DNA of 64,000 nucleotides from Rohdeia mirabilis (GCA_007750655.1 CP036290.1:2852001-2916000), one strand, 5' to 3'. Shown: positions 36,475 through 45,342, counted from the stretch's first letter. Numbers and translations are program-made. Notes: generated by a model not told the origin, from the letters alone.

Positions 36475-37538
36475 GCACGGCGCACCGCCACTCGAGCGCC
36501 ACGCGCCGCACCGCCGAGGACGGCGTCGAACGCCTGTTCTTCGGCGGTTGCTCCTACCTGGGCCTGGCCCACGACGCGCACGTGCAGGCCGGTGCCGAGC
36601 GTGCGTTGGCGCTCTTCGGTTGCAGTGCCGGCGCGGCGCGCGGCACCAGCGGGACGAACGTGCTGCACGAGCAGCTGGAGGCCGAACTGCGCGACTTCAC
36701 CGGCGCGGAGGCCTGCGCCGTGCTGCCGGACGCGGCGCTCGCGGACCTCGCTCTCGGCCTGGCACTGGTGCGGGACGGCGCGCGCGTGTGGTGCGACGTC
36801 GACGCCCATCCGTGCATCACCGATGCGGTGCGAGCGGGCGGCGGACACGTGGTCCTGGGCGCTGGCGACCTGCTCGACACCGCGCGCGCCGACGGCTGCA
36901 CCATGGCGTTCACGGACGGCACCTTTCCGACCGCGGCGCGCTCCGCTCCGATCGAGGGCCTGGTTCGCGCCGGGTTCGAACGGGTCATCGTCGACGACGC
37001 CCACGGCTTCGGACTGCTCGGCGAACGCGGTGCCGGAGCGGCCGAGCGGATGGACCTCTTCGGCGAGCGCGACGTGCTCGTCGTCGCCCTGTCGAAGGTG
37101 CTGGGCGCGGCGGGCGGAGCGGTGCTCGGCAGTCGCGCGGTCGTCGACGCCGTGCGCGCGACGAGTCCCTACGCCTGCACCACGGGCCTCACACCGCTGG
37201 CCACGGGTGCCGCGCTCGAGGCCCTGCGGCGCGTGCGCACGACGCCGTCGTTGCGCGAGCGCGCCTTCGCGAACGCCGAGCGCCTGCACGCGATCGTGGA
37301 CACGGTCGATCCCGCTCCGATCGAGCGCGAGATCCTCTTCCCCGTCCGGGCGCTGATGCTGGACGACGAGGCGGCGACCCGCGCCGTGCACGAACAGCTG
37401 CTAGCGGCGGGCATCGACGTGCCGCTCATGCGCTATCCCGGCGGCCCGGGCGGCGCGTATCTGCGCCTGGTGGTCACCAGCGAACACTCCGATCACCACC
37501 TCGAACGCCTCGCGAACGCGCTCGTCGCGTCGGTCTGA
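36471..37538 (+). CDS. AONS/KBL-family PLP-dependent acyltransferase
   Basis: 355 residues, fold type I. Landmarks are FFGGCSYLGLAHD, GAARGTSGTNVLHEQLE and DDAHGFGLLG (175-184), with the PLP-binding Lys209 in VALSKVLGAAGG. These match 8-amino-7-oxononanoate synthase and glycine C-acetyltransferase. It is shorter than most (about 390), with a reduced N-terminus. It is coupled to a dehydrogenase; such a pair could act on an amino-ketone intermediate, for example in threonine, ornithine or lysine catabolism. That role is inferred from context only. Confidence 0.75.
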   Translation: MSTAHRHSSATRRTAEDGVERLFFGGCSYLGLAHDAHVQAGAERALALFGCSAGAARGTSGTNVLHEQLEAELRDFTGAEACAVLPDAALADLALGLALVRDGARVWCDVDAHPCITDAVRAGGGHVVLGAGDLLDTARADGCTMAFTDGTFPTAARSAPIEGLVRAGFERVIVDDAHGFGLLGERGAGAAERMDLFGERDVLVVALSKVLGAAGGAVLGSRAVVDAVRATSPYACTTGLTPLATGAALEALRRVRTTPSLRERAFANAERLHAIVDTVDPAPIEREILFPVRALMLDDEAATRAVHEQLLAAGIDVPLMRYPGGPGGAYLRLVVTSEHSDHHLERLANALVASV

Positions 37539-37545
37539 GACGCGC

Positions 37546-38772
37546 TCAGCTCCGCTGTGCGAGCGGGTAGTAGAGCGTGACGAGGGATGGCACGGGCGGG
37601 TACCGCAGGGTCACGCGATAGGCGCGGAACCCATCGAGTCCGTGCCCCATTCGCTCGCAGGCGTGGGCGATCACGTCGCCGTAGCCGGCGAAACCGGGCG
37701 CGGCCAACGACGGCGGCCGCCCCAACGACTGGACCTTGGTGTTCCAGGGCAACTGAGCCGAGGTCGCTTGCGAGTGCGGCGGCTGCGGACGGCCTTGGGC
37801 CAGGTTGACGAGACAGAAGCGCGGCACCGTCTCCACGGGCAGCGCGTGGTGCAGGAGCAGGTCGAAGTGCAAGGTCTCGGCTGGCGTGTCCTGCACCAGA
37901 CCGTGCTCGGCCACGTCGTCGGCGGCGTCCCCGTAGATCGGAGCGAGCGAACGGTCCAGCCAGCCGAAGACCACGTCGAAAGCGGCCGTGTTGCCCACCG
38001 GGCCCGGACCGAGTTCGTGGTAGCGGGTCGCGCCTTCGGCGCGTTCGGTGATGGCTGGGAGATCGCCGGAACAGAACTGGCGCAAGAGCGGCACGTCGCC
38101 GGGCGCGAGGTTCGCGTCGAGCGGCTCGTGGTGTGGCCGTACCCCGTCCCCCCACACCCGGCTGTTGCTCAGCTGCCAGCCGGTCACGGGCCGCAGGCGC
38201 CGGAAGCCCGCGTGGCCGGTGACCATAGCCACGTCGACGCGATCGGGCTGTTCGGCGTTCGGCGCGACCACCTGCGCCCCGAAGCGCGTGCGGGTCTGGA
38301 CACCGTGGACGGCGCTGTTGCCCTGGAAGGCCAGCTCGTGGCTCGACTCGAGTCGCGCCGGGTCGACGCGTTCGGGCAGCATGCTCGTGAGCATGAGCTC
38401 GAGTCCGGCGCGGCTGCCAGCGTGCTCGGCCACCATGTGATCGAAGGCGTCGACCGCCGCGTGCACGGCAGCCGCCACCGCGGGCGGCGCACCCTCGGCC
38501 TCGAAGGCGGCCACGAGGATGCGCACGCCGGAGTCGCCGAGCAGGTGCTGGACCACCTCGCAGGTGTCCTGGGAGGTGACCGTCCGGCACACCTTCCAGG
38601 CCATCGTGCGATTGATCCCGAAGCGCCGAGACACGTCCTGGGGGGCGCTCGGATCGGCGTCCACAGAGGCCAGGAGCTCGGTCAGGGCGGCGCGCAGTCC
38701 CGCCGCCCGGGTCTCGAAGTCCTCGAGGAACTCCGGTCGAGGGCGGACGAGGGTGGGCGGAGGGCTCGGCAT
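37546..38772 (-). CDS. Unknown protein with N-terminal HTH-like segment
   Basis: 408 residues, not recognised. No signal peptide or membrane helix. Near residue 45-65 the phrase VSRRFGINRTMAWKVCRTV resembles a helix-turn-helix, suggesting DNA binding. The remaining 340 residues contain no known motif (GQFCSGDLPAI, FGWLDRSLAPIYGD) and look like a cytoplasmic ligand-binding or regulatory domain. The gene is convergent with the PLP enzyme, 7 bases away, and divergent from the HAF-repeat protein. I would call it a candidate transcriptional regulator, low confidence in function. Confidence 0.6.
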   Translation of the reverse strand: MPSPPPTLVRPRPEFLEDFETRAAGLRAALTELLASVDADPSAPQDVSRRFGINRTMAWKVCRTVTSQDTCEVVQHLLGDSGVRILVAAFEAEGAPPAVAAAVHAAVDAFDHMVAEHAGSRAGLELMLTSMLPERVDPARLESSHELAFQGNSAVHGVQTRTRFGAQVVAPNAEQPDRVDVAMVTGHAGFRRLRPVTGWQLSNSRVWGDGVRPHHEPLDANLAPGDVPLLRQFCSGDLPAITERAEGATRYHELGPGPVGNTAAFDVVFGWLDRSLAPIYGDAADDVAEHGLVQDTPAETLHFDLLLHHALPVETVPRFCLVNLAQGRPQPPHSQATSAQLPWNTKVQSLGRPPSLAAPGFAGYGDVIAHACERMGHGLDGFRAYRVTLRYPPVPSLVTLYYPLAQRS

Positions 38773-38859
38773 GGGCGATCAGCAGGTCGGTCAGCTCGGG
38801 TCGGTCCGGTCCCCACGGGGACATGGAGCGGCCCTCGGTGGGCCCCCCCGATCATAGCC

Positions 38860-38887
38860 TTGACAGCCCGGCCATCCGCAGTAATGT
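38860..38887 (+). promoter_or_regulatory. Possible sigma70-like promoter
   Basis: A perfect TTGACA (38860-38865), 16 bases, then TAATGT (38882-38887), about 90 bases before the HAF-repeat start. A TTGACA is notable in such G+C-rich DNA. The -10 is weak. Confidence 0.4.
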
Positions 38888-38975
38888 CACCAGTGAAAAC
38901 ACCAGAGCGCCACGAGCCGCCGCAACCGGGGCTCCCCCTCCGGCTCGATCCCCACACCCTTCACCCCTCCAGTCC

Positions 38976-40382
38976 ATGCGCCTCCTTCCCGGAATCGCCC
39001 TCTGCGGGCTCATGTCCACGAGCGCCTTCGCCCAGGCCTCCTTCACGATCCTCACCTCGGGCGGCGCGGAAGCCGTGTCCCCCGACGGGCGCTTCGTCGT
39101 CGGTCGCACCAGCGGTGGCTCCGCCTACCTGTGGGACCGCACCACCGGACTCACGACGCTGACGGGGAGCGGGACCGACGGCGCGGTGGACCTGTCCGCC
39201 GACGGCCAGACCATCTTCGGTGCCAGCGGCACGAGCCCGGCCCAACCGGCGATCTGGAACGGGACGTCCTGGACCGACCTCGGTGAAGTGTCCCCGGGCT
39301 CCGGCGGCTGCCCCGAGTTCGGGACGGCCTACGCCCTCTCGGACGACGGAACGGCCGGCACCGGCCTGGGCTGGATCGGCTGCTCGGCCGTGGCCTTCAG
39401 GTGGACCGCATCGGGCGGCTTGACCGCGCTGCCCGTCTCCGGCCCGGGCAGCGCCCGCGGCAACGCGATCTCCGGTAACGGGAACATCGTCGGCGGCTGG
39501 GACGAAGCGCCCAACGGCCAGCGGCGCGCGGCGCTCTGGCGCTCCAACGGACAGCAGGGCCTGCTGCTCGTCAACACCCCCGGGAACCAGATCGGCGCCG
39601 GTGAGGTCTGGGGACTTTCGACCAATGGTGAGATCGCGGTCGGCCACGGCAGCGACAGCGCATTCCTGTGGACGCAAGCCACCGGTCCCCAGGACCTCGG
39701 CAAGCCGGCCGGGACCTCGTTCCCGACCACGGCCATGGGCGTCTCCGACGACGGCTCGATCGTGGTGGGCACGGCCGGCAGCCCCTTCTCCGGAGGGCCC
39801 GATGCGTTCATCTGGACCCAGGCGACCGGCGCGATCCTGCTGGGTGACTACGTCACGAACGTCCTCGGCCTGACCCTGCCCGCGGGCATGGTCCTGCGGG
39901 CGGCGACCGACATCTCGACCGACGGCCGCACGATCGTGGGCTCGGCGTGGCCCGGCGGCCCGAACCCGTTCGCGTCCCAGGCATTCGTCCTCGACCTGCC
40001 CGAGCCCTGCGGCTGGGAGACCTACGGTGTCGGACTCGGCGGCGCCAACGTCCTCGACGTCACCGGCGGCGGCTCGGACGGCCTCGGCGGGATCTTCCAG
40101 GTCACGACCACCGGCATCACCGGCCCGGTGAGCGTGACGGCCGTCGGCTTCGCCGCGAGCTCCTTCCCCGCCCTGGGTGGAACCGGCCTCATCGACGTGT
40201 TCCAGTTCTATGGCTACTTCGTCAATGGGGCCACCGCCGGCACGTCGACGATGAACGTCGCCTTGCCCACGAACCCGACGCTGGCCGGACTGGAAGTCTT
40301 CTTCCAGACCTTCGCCCCGGACGCCTCGCAGATCGAGGGTTGGGCACTGTCGAACGGACTCAAGCTCGAAGTCTGCCCCTGA
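38976..40382 (+). CDS. Secreted HAF-repeat propeller with C-terminal beta domain
   Basis: 468 residues, signal peptide LPGIALCGLMSTSAFAQA. Between about 25 and 335 there are six or more HAF-type repeats, each roughly 'G..D.G.IVVG....A..W....G...L' (SPDGRFVVGRTSGGSAYLWD, SDDGSIVVGTAG, STDGRTIVGSAW). They should fold as a beta propeller. The last 130 residues (GWETYGVGLGGANVLDVTGG ... LEVFFQTFAPD) are the domain shared with other secreted proteins here, ending in EVCP. No enzymatic residues are evident. A strong hairpin lies 42 bases after the stop. Confidence 0.8.
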   Translation: MRLLPGIALCGLMSTSAFAQASFTILTSGGAEAVSPDGRFVVGRTSGGSAYLWDRTTGLTTLTGSGTDGAVDLSADGQTIFGASGTSPAQPAIWNGTSWTDLGEVSPGSGGCPEFGTAYALSDDGTAGTGLGWIGCSAVAFRWTASGGLTALPVSGPGSARGNAISGNGNIVGGWDEAPNGQRRAALWRSNGQQGLLLVNTPGNQIGAGEVWGLSTNGEIAVGHGSDSAFLWTQATGPQDLGKPAGTSFPTTAMGVSDDGSIVVGTAGSPFSGGPDAFIWTQATGAILLGDYVTNVLGLTLPAGMVLRAATDISTDGRTIVGSAWPGGPNPFASQAFVLDLPEPCGWETYGVGLGGANVLDVTGGGSDGLGGIFQVTTTGITGPVSVTAVGFAASSFPALGGTGLIDVFQFYGYFVNGATAGTSTMNVALPTNPTLAGLEVFFQTFAPDASQIEGWALSNGLKLEVCP

Positions 40383-40423
40383 GAGGGGTCGCGCGTCCTC
40401 GAGAGCGCAGCGCGTAGGCCCGC

Positions 40424-40454
40424 GGGGGGTGTCGGCGACGAGCCGACACCCCCC
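40424..40454 (+). terminator. Terminator-like hairpin before lysA
   Basis: A perfect 13-bp stem (ggggggtgtcggc / gccgacacccccc) with loop gacga. No U-tract follows. It probably ends the HAF-repeat transcript. Confidence 0.65.
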
Positions 40455-40544
40455 ATCCCGTTCGCACGACCGAACCCAACAGGCTGGCCTTGACCGAGGC
40501 CGCGTCGCTGGCATGGTGAGCCGCCCGCACCGGGAGACACGTCC

Positions 40545-41744
40545 ATGCAACGCCCCTTTCCCGACCATCTGCTCCAGGCGCTCGCGCACGAGTTCGGCAC
40601 GCCGCTCTACGTCCAGGGTCTCGACGAACTGCCCCGTCGCGTCGCGGACCTCGGCGCGTTCGACGTGGTGCGCTACGCCATGAAGGCCAACAGCGGCCCC
40701 GAGTTCCTCGACGCGATCCGCCGCGCCGGAGCCTGGGTGGACTGCGTCTCGGCCGGGGAACTGACGCGCGCGCTGGCCGCGGGTTTCGAGCCGCACCAGA
40801 CCTGCTTCACCGCGGACCTCTTCGACCGCCGCTCGTTGCCGCTCGTGGCCGAGTTGGGCTGTCCGGTGAACCTGGGCAGCGAGGACATGATCGAGCAGTA
40901 CGCGGGCGAACTCGCGCGCCGCGGCGTGGCCCTCGACGGGACGCGCGGGGTCACGCTGCGGCTGAATCCCGGCTTCGGACACGGCCACAGCACCAAGGTC
41001 AACACGGGCGGTCCGGCCAGCAAGCACGGGATCTGGCACACGCACCTGGATGCGGCGGTCGGGCGCGTGCGGGCCGCGGGCCTCGAGGTCACGGGACTGC
41101 ACATGCACATCGGCTCGGGCACCGACATGCAGCACTTGCTCTCGGTCTGCGCGGCGCTGGCGAGTGCGGCGCGCCGCGTCGGGCCGAGCCTGCGCACGAT
41201 CTCGGCCGGCGGGGGGCTTCCGGTTCCGTACCGCGAGGGCGACCCGGAACTCGATCTCGGTGCCTACTCGCAAGCCTGGACGGACACGCGCGACCAGCTG
41301 GCGGCCGAGTTCGGACACGCGCTCGATCTCGAGGTCGAGCCTGGACGCTATCTCGCGGCCAAGCCGGCGGTGCTGCTCAGCGAAGTGCGCGCCGTGAAGG
41401 ACGTGGACGGCATGCCGTTCGTGCTCGTCGACGCGGGTTTCAACGCGCTGTGCCGGCCGATGGTCTACGGCGCCTACCACGGCATCTCGATCGTCGGCCG
41501 CGACGGCGCGCCGACGCGTCCCACGATGGTCGCGGGCCCCCTGTGCGAATCGGGCGACGTGTTCACCCAGGCGCTCGGCGGCGAGCCGGCCCCGCGCGAC
41601 CTCCCCGCGTGCCGGGTCGGCGACCTTCTGTGCCTGCACGACACTGGTGCCTACGGACTGTCGATGGCCAGCACCTTCAACTCGATGCCGATCCCCGCCG
41701 AGGTGGTCGTCGAGGGGAACGAAGCGCGACTCGTGGGAGAGTGA
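40545..41744 (+). CDS. lysA: Diaminopimelate decarboxylase
   Basis: 399 residues. The PLP lysine is Lys47 in RYAMKANSG. Other landmarks are NPGFGHGHSTKVNTGGPASKHG, HMHIGSGTD, SAGGGLPVPY, EVEPGRYL and GPLCESGD, which fit LysA-type alanine-racemase-fold decarboxylases. It catalyses meso-DAP to lysine, the last step of lysine synthesis. The length is slightly below the usual 415-420. The gene is followed after 49 bases by adenine deaminase. Confidence 0.92.
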   Translation: MQRPFPDHLLQALAHEFGTPLYVQGLDELPRRVADLGAFDVVRYAMKANSGPEFLDAIRRAGAWVDCVSAGELTRALAAGFEPHQTCFTADLFDRRSLPLVAELGCPVNLGSEDMIEQYAGELARRGVALDGTRGVTLRLNPGFGHGHSTKVNTGGPASKHGIWHTHLDAAVGRVRAAGLEVTGLHMHIGSGTDMQHLLSVCAALASAARRVGPSLRTISAGGGLPVPYREGDPELDLGAYSQAWTDTRDQLAAEFGHALDLEVEPGRYLAAKPAVLLSEVRAVKDVDGMPFVLVDAGFNALCRPMVYGAYHGISIVGRDGAPTRPTMVAGPLCESGDVFTQALGGEPAPRDLPACRVGDLLCLHDTGAYGLSMASTFNSMPIPAEVVVEGNEARLVGE

Positions 41745-41793
41745 CGCGAGCGAGGTTCGCGGACGCCGAGCGCGTGGCGCTATCCTCTCTGCG

Positions 41794-42822
41794 ATGTCGT
41801 ACCCGCGCCCCACTGCCGAGATCGAACGCTTCGCCAGAGCGCTGCCCAAGACCGAGCTGCACCTGCACATCGAGGGTTCGCTCGAGCCCGAGTTGATGAT
41901 GCGGCTCGCCGAGCGCAACGCGATCGCGCTGCCCTACCAAGACGTCGACGCCCTGCGCGCGGCCTACTCGTTCGGGTGCTTGCAGGACTTCCTCGACCTG
42001 TACTACGCCGGCTGCGACGTACTGCGGACGGCCGAGGACTTCCACGATCTGACGGCGGCGTACCTCGAGCGGGCGCACGCCGACCAGGTTCGTCACGTCG
42101 AGCTCTTCTTCGATCCGCAGTCGCACACGCCGCGCGGCGTCGCGTTCGAGGCCGTGCTCGACGGCATCACGTCGGCGCTCGACGCGGGACGGCGCGCGCA
42201 CGGGATCACCTCGGAGGTGATCATGTGCTTCCTGCGGCATCTCGACGAGGAGGACGCGCACGCGACGCTCGAACTCGCTCTGCCCCACCGCGAGCGGATC
42301 GTCGGAGTGGGTCTCGATTCGTCCGAGAAGGGCCACCCGCCGGAGAAGTTCACGCGGGTGTTCACGGCCGCGCGCGAGGCGGGTTTCCGCACCGTCGCGC
42401 ACGCGGGCGAGGAGGGGCCGGCCGAGTACGTGCGCACCGCGCTCGACCAGTTGGGCGTCAGCCGCGTGGACCACGGCAACGCGGCGCTCGACGACGCGGA
42501 GCTCGTCGCGCGGCTCGCGGCGGAGCGCATGCCCTTGACGGTCTGTCCGCTGTCGAACCTGGCCCTGTGCGTGGTCGAGGACCTGCGTGCCCATCCCTTG
42601 CGCGCGATGCTCGACGCCGGGCTGTGCGCCACGATCCACTCGGACGACCCGGCCTACTTCGGTGGCTACGTGGCCGACAACTACGTGGCGATGGCGGGTG
42701 CGCTGGGGCTCGGGCGCGACGAGCTCGTGACGCTCGCGCGCAACGGCATCGAGGCGAGCTTCGCGACCGCGGAGCGCAAGGCGGAGCTCGAGCGCGAGCT
42801 GGACGCCTTCGCCCGGCGCTAG
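41794..42822 (+). CDS. Adenine deaminase of the adenosine deaminase superfamily
   Basis: 342 residues. Metal ligands His23 and His25 (TELHLHIEGSL), HAGEEG near 205 and HSDDPA near 282, as in adenosine/adenine deaminases. The phrase LFFDPQSHTPRGVAFE is typical of the adenine-deaminase branch (fungal Aah1 type and its bacterial kin) rather than adenosine deaminases. It turns adenine into hypoxanthine for purine salvage. The TAG stop codon is part of the palindromic element at 42820-42937. Confidence 0.88.
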   Translation: MSYPRPTAEIERFARALPKTELHLHIEGSLEPELMMRLAERNAIALPYQDVDALRAAYSFGCLQDFLDLYYAGCDVLRTAEDFHDLTAAYLERAHADQVRHVELFFDPQSHTPRGVAFEAVLDGITSALDAGRRAHGITSEVIMCFLRHLDEEDAHATLELALPHRERIVGVGLDSSEKGHPPEKFTRVFTAAREAGFRTVAHAGEEGPAEYVRTALDQLGVSRVDHGNAALDDAELVARLAAERMPLTVCPLSNLALCVVEDLRAHPLRAMLDAGLCATIHSDDPAYFGGYVADNYVAMAGALGLGRDELVTLARNGIEASFATAERKAELERELDAFARR

Positions 42823-42937
42823 ATTGTCGGTACGGCGTCAGGCACGAAAGTGCCACCTGCCGCGCCGAGACGCTGCGATTCGCAGCGTCGTCGGCGGCAG
42901 GTGGCACTTTCGTGCCTGACGCCGTACCGACAATCTA
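42820..42937. repeat. Palindromic element 1 (REP-like), overlapping adenine deaminase stop
   Basis: A 118-base palindrome with perfect arms of 44 bp (42820-42863 and 42894-42937), containing the core GGTACGGCGTCAGGCAC, and a 30-base centre that holds a second hairpin (gacgctgcg ATT cgcagcgtc). Each arm also includes the small hairpin ggcac GAAA gtgcc with a GNRA-type loop. The TAG stop of the adenine deaminase gene lies on its left end. It precedes the RAYT gene by 47 bases. Confidence 0.93.
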
Positions 42938-42984
42938 TTCACCTTAGGTCGCAACCCCGCGTCGTCGTGTGCGGTCTTGGTGGC

Positions 42985-43959
42985 ATGGCTCGAACTCCTC
43001 GATACGACGCACCGGGACTCTGGCATCACGTCTACAACCGCGGGATCGCGCGACGCCCGATCTTCGAGACGGTCCGCGACAAGCGAGCGTTCCTCGCGGC
43101 ACTGGCATGGCAGGTTCGCCGGGGAACGCTCGAAGTCCACGCCTTCTCCATCTTGGCCACACACTACCACCTGTTGATTCGCAGCCCCGATGGGAGTCTG
43201 AGTGCAGCGATGCAGTGGGTCCAGACGTCGTACAGCCGGTACTTCAATCGACGGCGGAAGCGCGACGGGGCGCTCGTCCGCGGCCGCTTCGGGTCGAAGC
43301 TCGTCGAGGGAGGGACCTATCGTCGGAACCTGGTGCGGTACATCGACAACAACGTGGTCGTCGCGGGCATCGGCGACGATCCTTGCAACTACCCGTTCGG
43401 CAGCGCCTGGCACTACGCCCGCTCACGGGGTGCACCGTGGCTCGAACGGAGCTGGGTCGAATCGGACCAGATGCGTCGCGACGAGCTCGAGGCGTTCAGT
43501 CCGAAGCGCTATCGAGAACGTGCCTGCGCTGGAATTCCGGACTCCGTTCGCGAGTCGATCGAACGACGCGTGCGAGGCCGACGCCACGAGCGGGGCACCG
43601 AGGAGAGCCTGGATCGGCCGGCGGGACGTGTCGTCGAACGCCTTCGACGCAGTGCGAACATCGCGGACGGTGGGACCGCCTGGCTCCCACTGACCAGCCT
43701 GCCCGCTCTCGTCGCTGAGGTGGACCGCGTGAGTGCGAGCGCGGCGAGCGGCGACGAGCTGCTCCGCGGGAGCCTCCTCGTCGGTCTCGGCCGCCAACTC
43801 GTGGGCGCCACCCAGTTGGAGCTCGCGACCCGACTCGACATCTCGATCTCGACCTGTAGACGACTCGCATCGGTGTTCGGCGAGCGCCTCACCACCGACC
43901 TCGCCTACAGCGCCCTGGTCGAGTCGGTCGTCCGCACCCTCCAGGCGGATTGGGAGTGA
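42985..43959 (+). CDS. REP-associated tyrosine transposase (RAYT, Y1_Tnp)
   Basis: 324 residues from ATG 42985, the start that gives the conserved RAYT N-terminus (MARTPRYDAPGLWHHVYNRG). The HUH motif is His60-Tyr-His62 (ATHYHLLIRSP), and the nucleophile tyrosine is probably in MQWVQTSYSRYFNRR (Tyr83 or Tyr86). DGALVRGRF follows as in all RAYTs. The C-terminal third (230-324) ends in a helix-turn-helix-like segment (QLELATRLDISISTCRRLA). Single-strand endonucleases of this class cut and move REP hairpins. It is flanked by two near-identical palindromes. Confidence 0.9.
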   Translation: MARTPRYDAPGLWHHVYNRGIARRPIFETVRDKRAFLAALAWQVRRGTLEVHAFSILATHYHLLIRSPDGSLSAAMQWVQTSYSRYFNRRRKRDGALVRGRFGSKLVEGGTYRRNLVRYIDNNVVVAGIGDDPCNYPFGSAWHYARSRGAPWLERSWVESDQMRRDELEAFSPKRYRERACAGIPDSVRESIERRVRGRRHERGTEESLDRPAGRVVERLRRSANIADGGTAWLPLTSLPALVAEVDRVSASAASGDELLRGSLLVGLGRQLVGATQLELATRLDISISTCRRLASVFGERLTTDLAYSALVESVVRTLQADWE

Positions 43960-44083
43960 GCGGGACGTTCGGTACGGCGTCAGGCACGAAAGTGCCACCT
44001 GCCGCGCCGAGACGCTGCGATTCGCAGCGACGCGGCGGCAGGTGGCACTTTCGTGCCTGACGCCGTACCGAACGTCCCGCTCA
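43957..44083. repeat. Palindromic element 2 (REP-like), between RAYT and selenoprotein genes
   Basis: A 127-base palindrome, arms of about 50 bp, the same core as element 1 but with different outer arms (TGAGCGGGACGT). Its two ends are exactly the TGA stop codons of the RAYT gene (43957-43959) and of the convergent minus-strand gene (44081-44083). The loop carries gacgctgcg/cgcagcg. It could act as a bidirectional terminator for the two convergent genes. Confidence 0.93.
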
Positions 44084-45271
44084 GTGCCCCTCGTCCTCGA
44101 CCGGTGGCGGCTCGATGCCCATCTCGCGCAACAGCTCGTCCACCGCGGCGTCCATCTGCGCGCCGCGCACGTTCTTGAAGCGGATGACGCCCTGCCCGTC
44201 GAGCACGTAGATCGTCGGCCAGCCGCTGACGTTCCAGCGCGCGGAAATCGGTCCGGACGTGCCGTAGGGTCCGTTCCAGACGCTCGGCCAAGTGATGTTC
44301 TCCTCGACGAGCCGCGCGTGCAGCGTGTCGAGGTCCTTGTCACTGTTGATGCCGAGCAGGGTGAAAGGCGCGTCCGCGAGTCTCTTCACGAGCGACCGCT
44401 CGTGGGGGTACATGGCCCGGCACGGGCCTCACCAGTCGCCCCAGAAGTCGATGACGACGACCTGGCCGCGGAACTGCTCGAGGCTGATCGGCTCGCCGAA
44501 CAGGTCGGTCCCGAGGATGTTCGGAGCGACCATCCCGATCTGCAAGCGCTCCGCCTCGAAGCGCTCGCCCAGCACGCGATAGGCCGCGATCGACTCGGGC
44601 GCGATCTCGAGGATGCGCGCGCGATCGGCGTCGTGAGCGGCCTGCTGCTCGGCGGACAACGGGGTGCCGCGCCGCACGCTGCGAGCGATCGACGTCATGC
44701 GCGCGAACAACACGTTGGCCTTGGTCTCGGGCGGCGCGTCGCTTTGGAGGACGCGCTCGGCCAGGGCCGCGAACCGTTCATCTCCGAGAGAGCGCGCCCG
44801 GTAGCCGAGCCGCAGCGTCGCAGCGAAGAGTGCCGTGTGCGCGGGATGCTTCTCGGTGAGTCCTTCGAGGGCGGCGGCGGTGACCTCCGGTTCGGTGGCC
44901 CACTCGTTGGCGAACTCAAGCAGCAGCGCCTGGTCCGGATCGCCGTCGAACCGGGCCGCGGCCTCGAGCGCGCGCCGGGAGAGTCCGTCGTGATCCGGCG
45001 AAGGGATCGCGGCGTACATCTCGTTCAGGGCGTCGTTGTTCCTGGCCGCTTCGGCTGCTTTCCACGCGTCGGATGCGCGCAGCTCCTCGAAGGCCGCTTC
45101 GCGCCGTGCGACCGCCTCCGCGAGTTCGGCCCGCAATTCTGCGTGGACCGTGGCCGCCGTCTGCGCCGGAGCGGCCGCCTCCGACACGGAGGTCGGCGCC
45201 GGCTCCTGCCACGGGACGGGCGGCGGCGCGACGAGCGGCGCCGCGGCGATGATGAGGGACGAGAGGATCAT
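44081..45271 (-). CDS. TlpA-like thioredoxin protein with TGA at the first CxxC position (candidate selenoprotein)
   Basis: 396 residues if TGA at 44429-44431 is read as Sec281. The protein has a signal-type N-terminus (ILSSLIIAAAPLVAPP), a helical domain to about 230, then a TlpA fold: GTDLFGEPISLEQFRGQVVV, then IDFWGDW-U-GPCRAM, LLGINSDKD, WNVSGWPTIYVLDGQGVIRF. Cys-type relatives have WCGPC here, so the motif becomes UxxC with Cys284 kept. The 110 residues after the TGA have no other stop and keep family residues. A hairpin with GGUC loop lies 31 bases downstream. It should be a periplasmic disulfide reductase. A nonsense mutation cannot be excluded. Confidence 0.75.
44387..44404 (-). promoter_or_regulatory. 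Candidate bacterial SECIS-like hairpin
   Basis: On the mRNA strand cacgagc-GGUC-gctcgtg forms a perfect 7-bp stem with a 4-base GGUC loop, beginning 24 bases after the in-frame TGA; the loop starts 32 bases downstream. E. coli fdhF SECIS has a GGUC loop and similar spacing (known). The codons are those of the family motif HERSLV, so the hairpin could be fortuitous. Confidence 0.5.
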
Positions 45272-45342
45272 GGTGTTCCTGGTTGGGGGGCGAGTGCGGC
45301 CCGAGCCGGGTCGCTGGTTCCCAGGGTACTCGGCCGGGGTGT

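Noticed and set aside
42850..42984. Longer RAYT start inside palindromic element 1
   Set aside because: The extra N-terminus is translated palindrome (ending in RQSIHLRSQPRV) and is absent from the RAYT family; ATG 42985 gives the conserved start.
44429..44431. TGA as a true stop with two separate genes (44432-45271 and 44081-44413)
   Set aside because: It would split a thioredoxin fold in the middle of its active site and leave a 110-residue piece starting at GPCRAM; read-through or a single mutation explains the data better.
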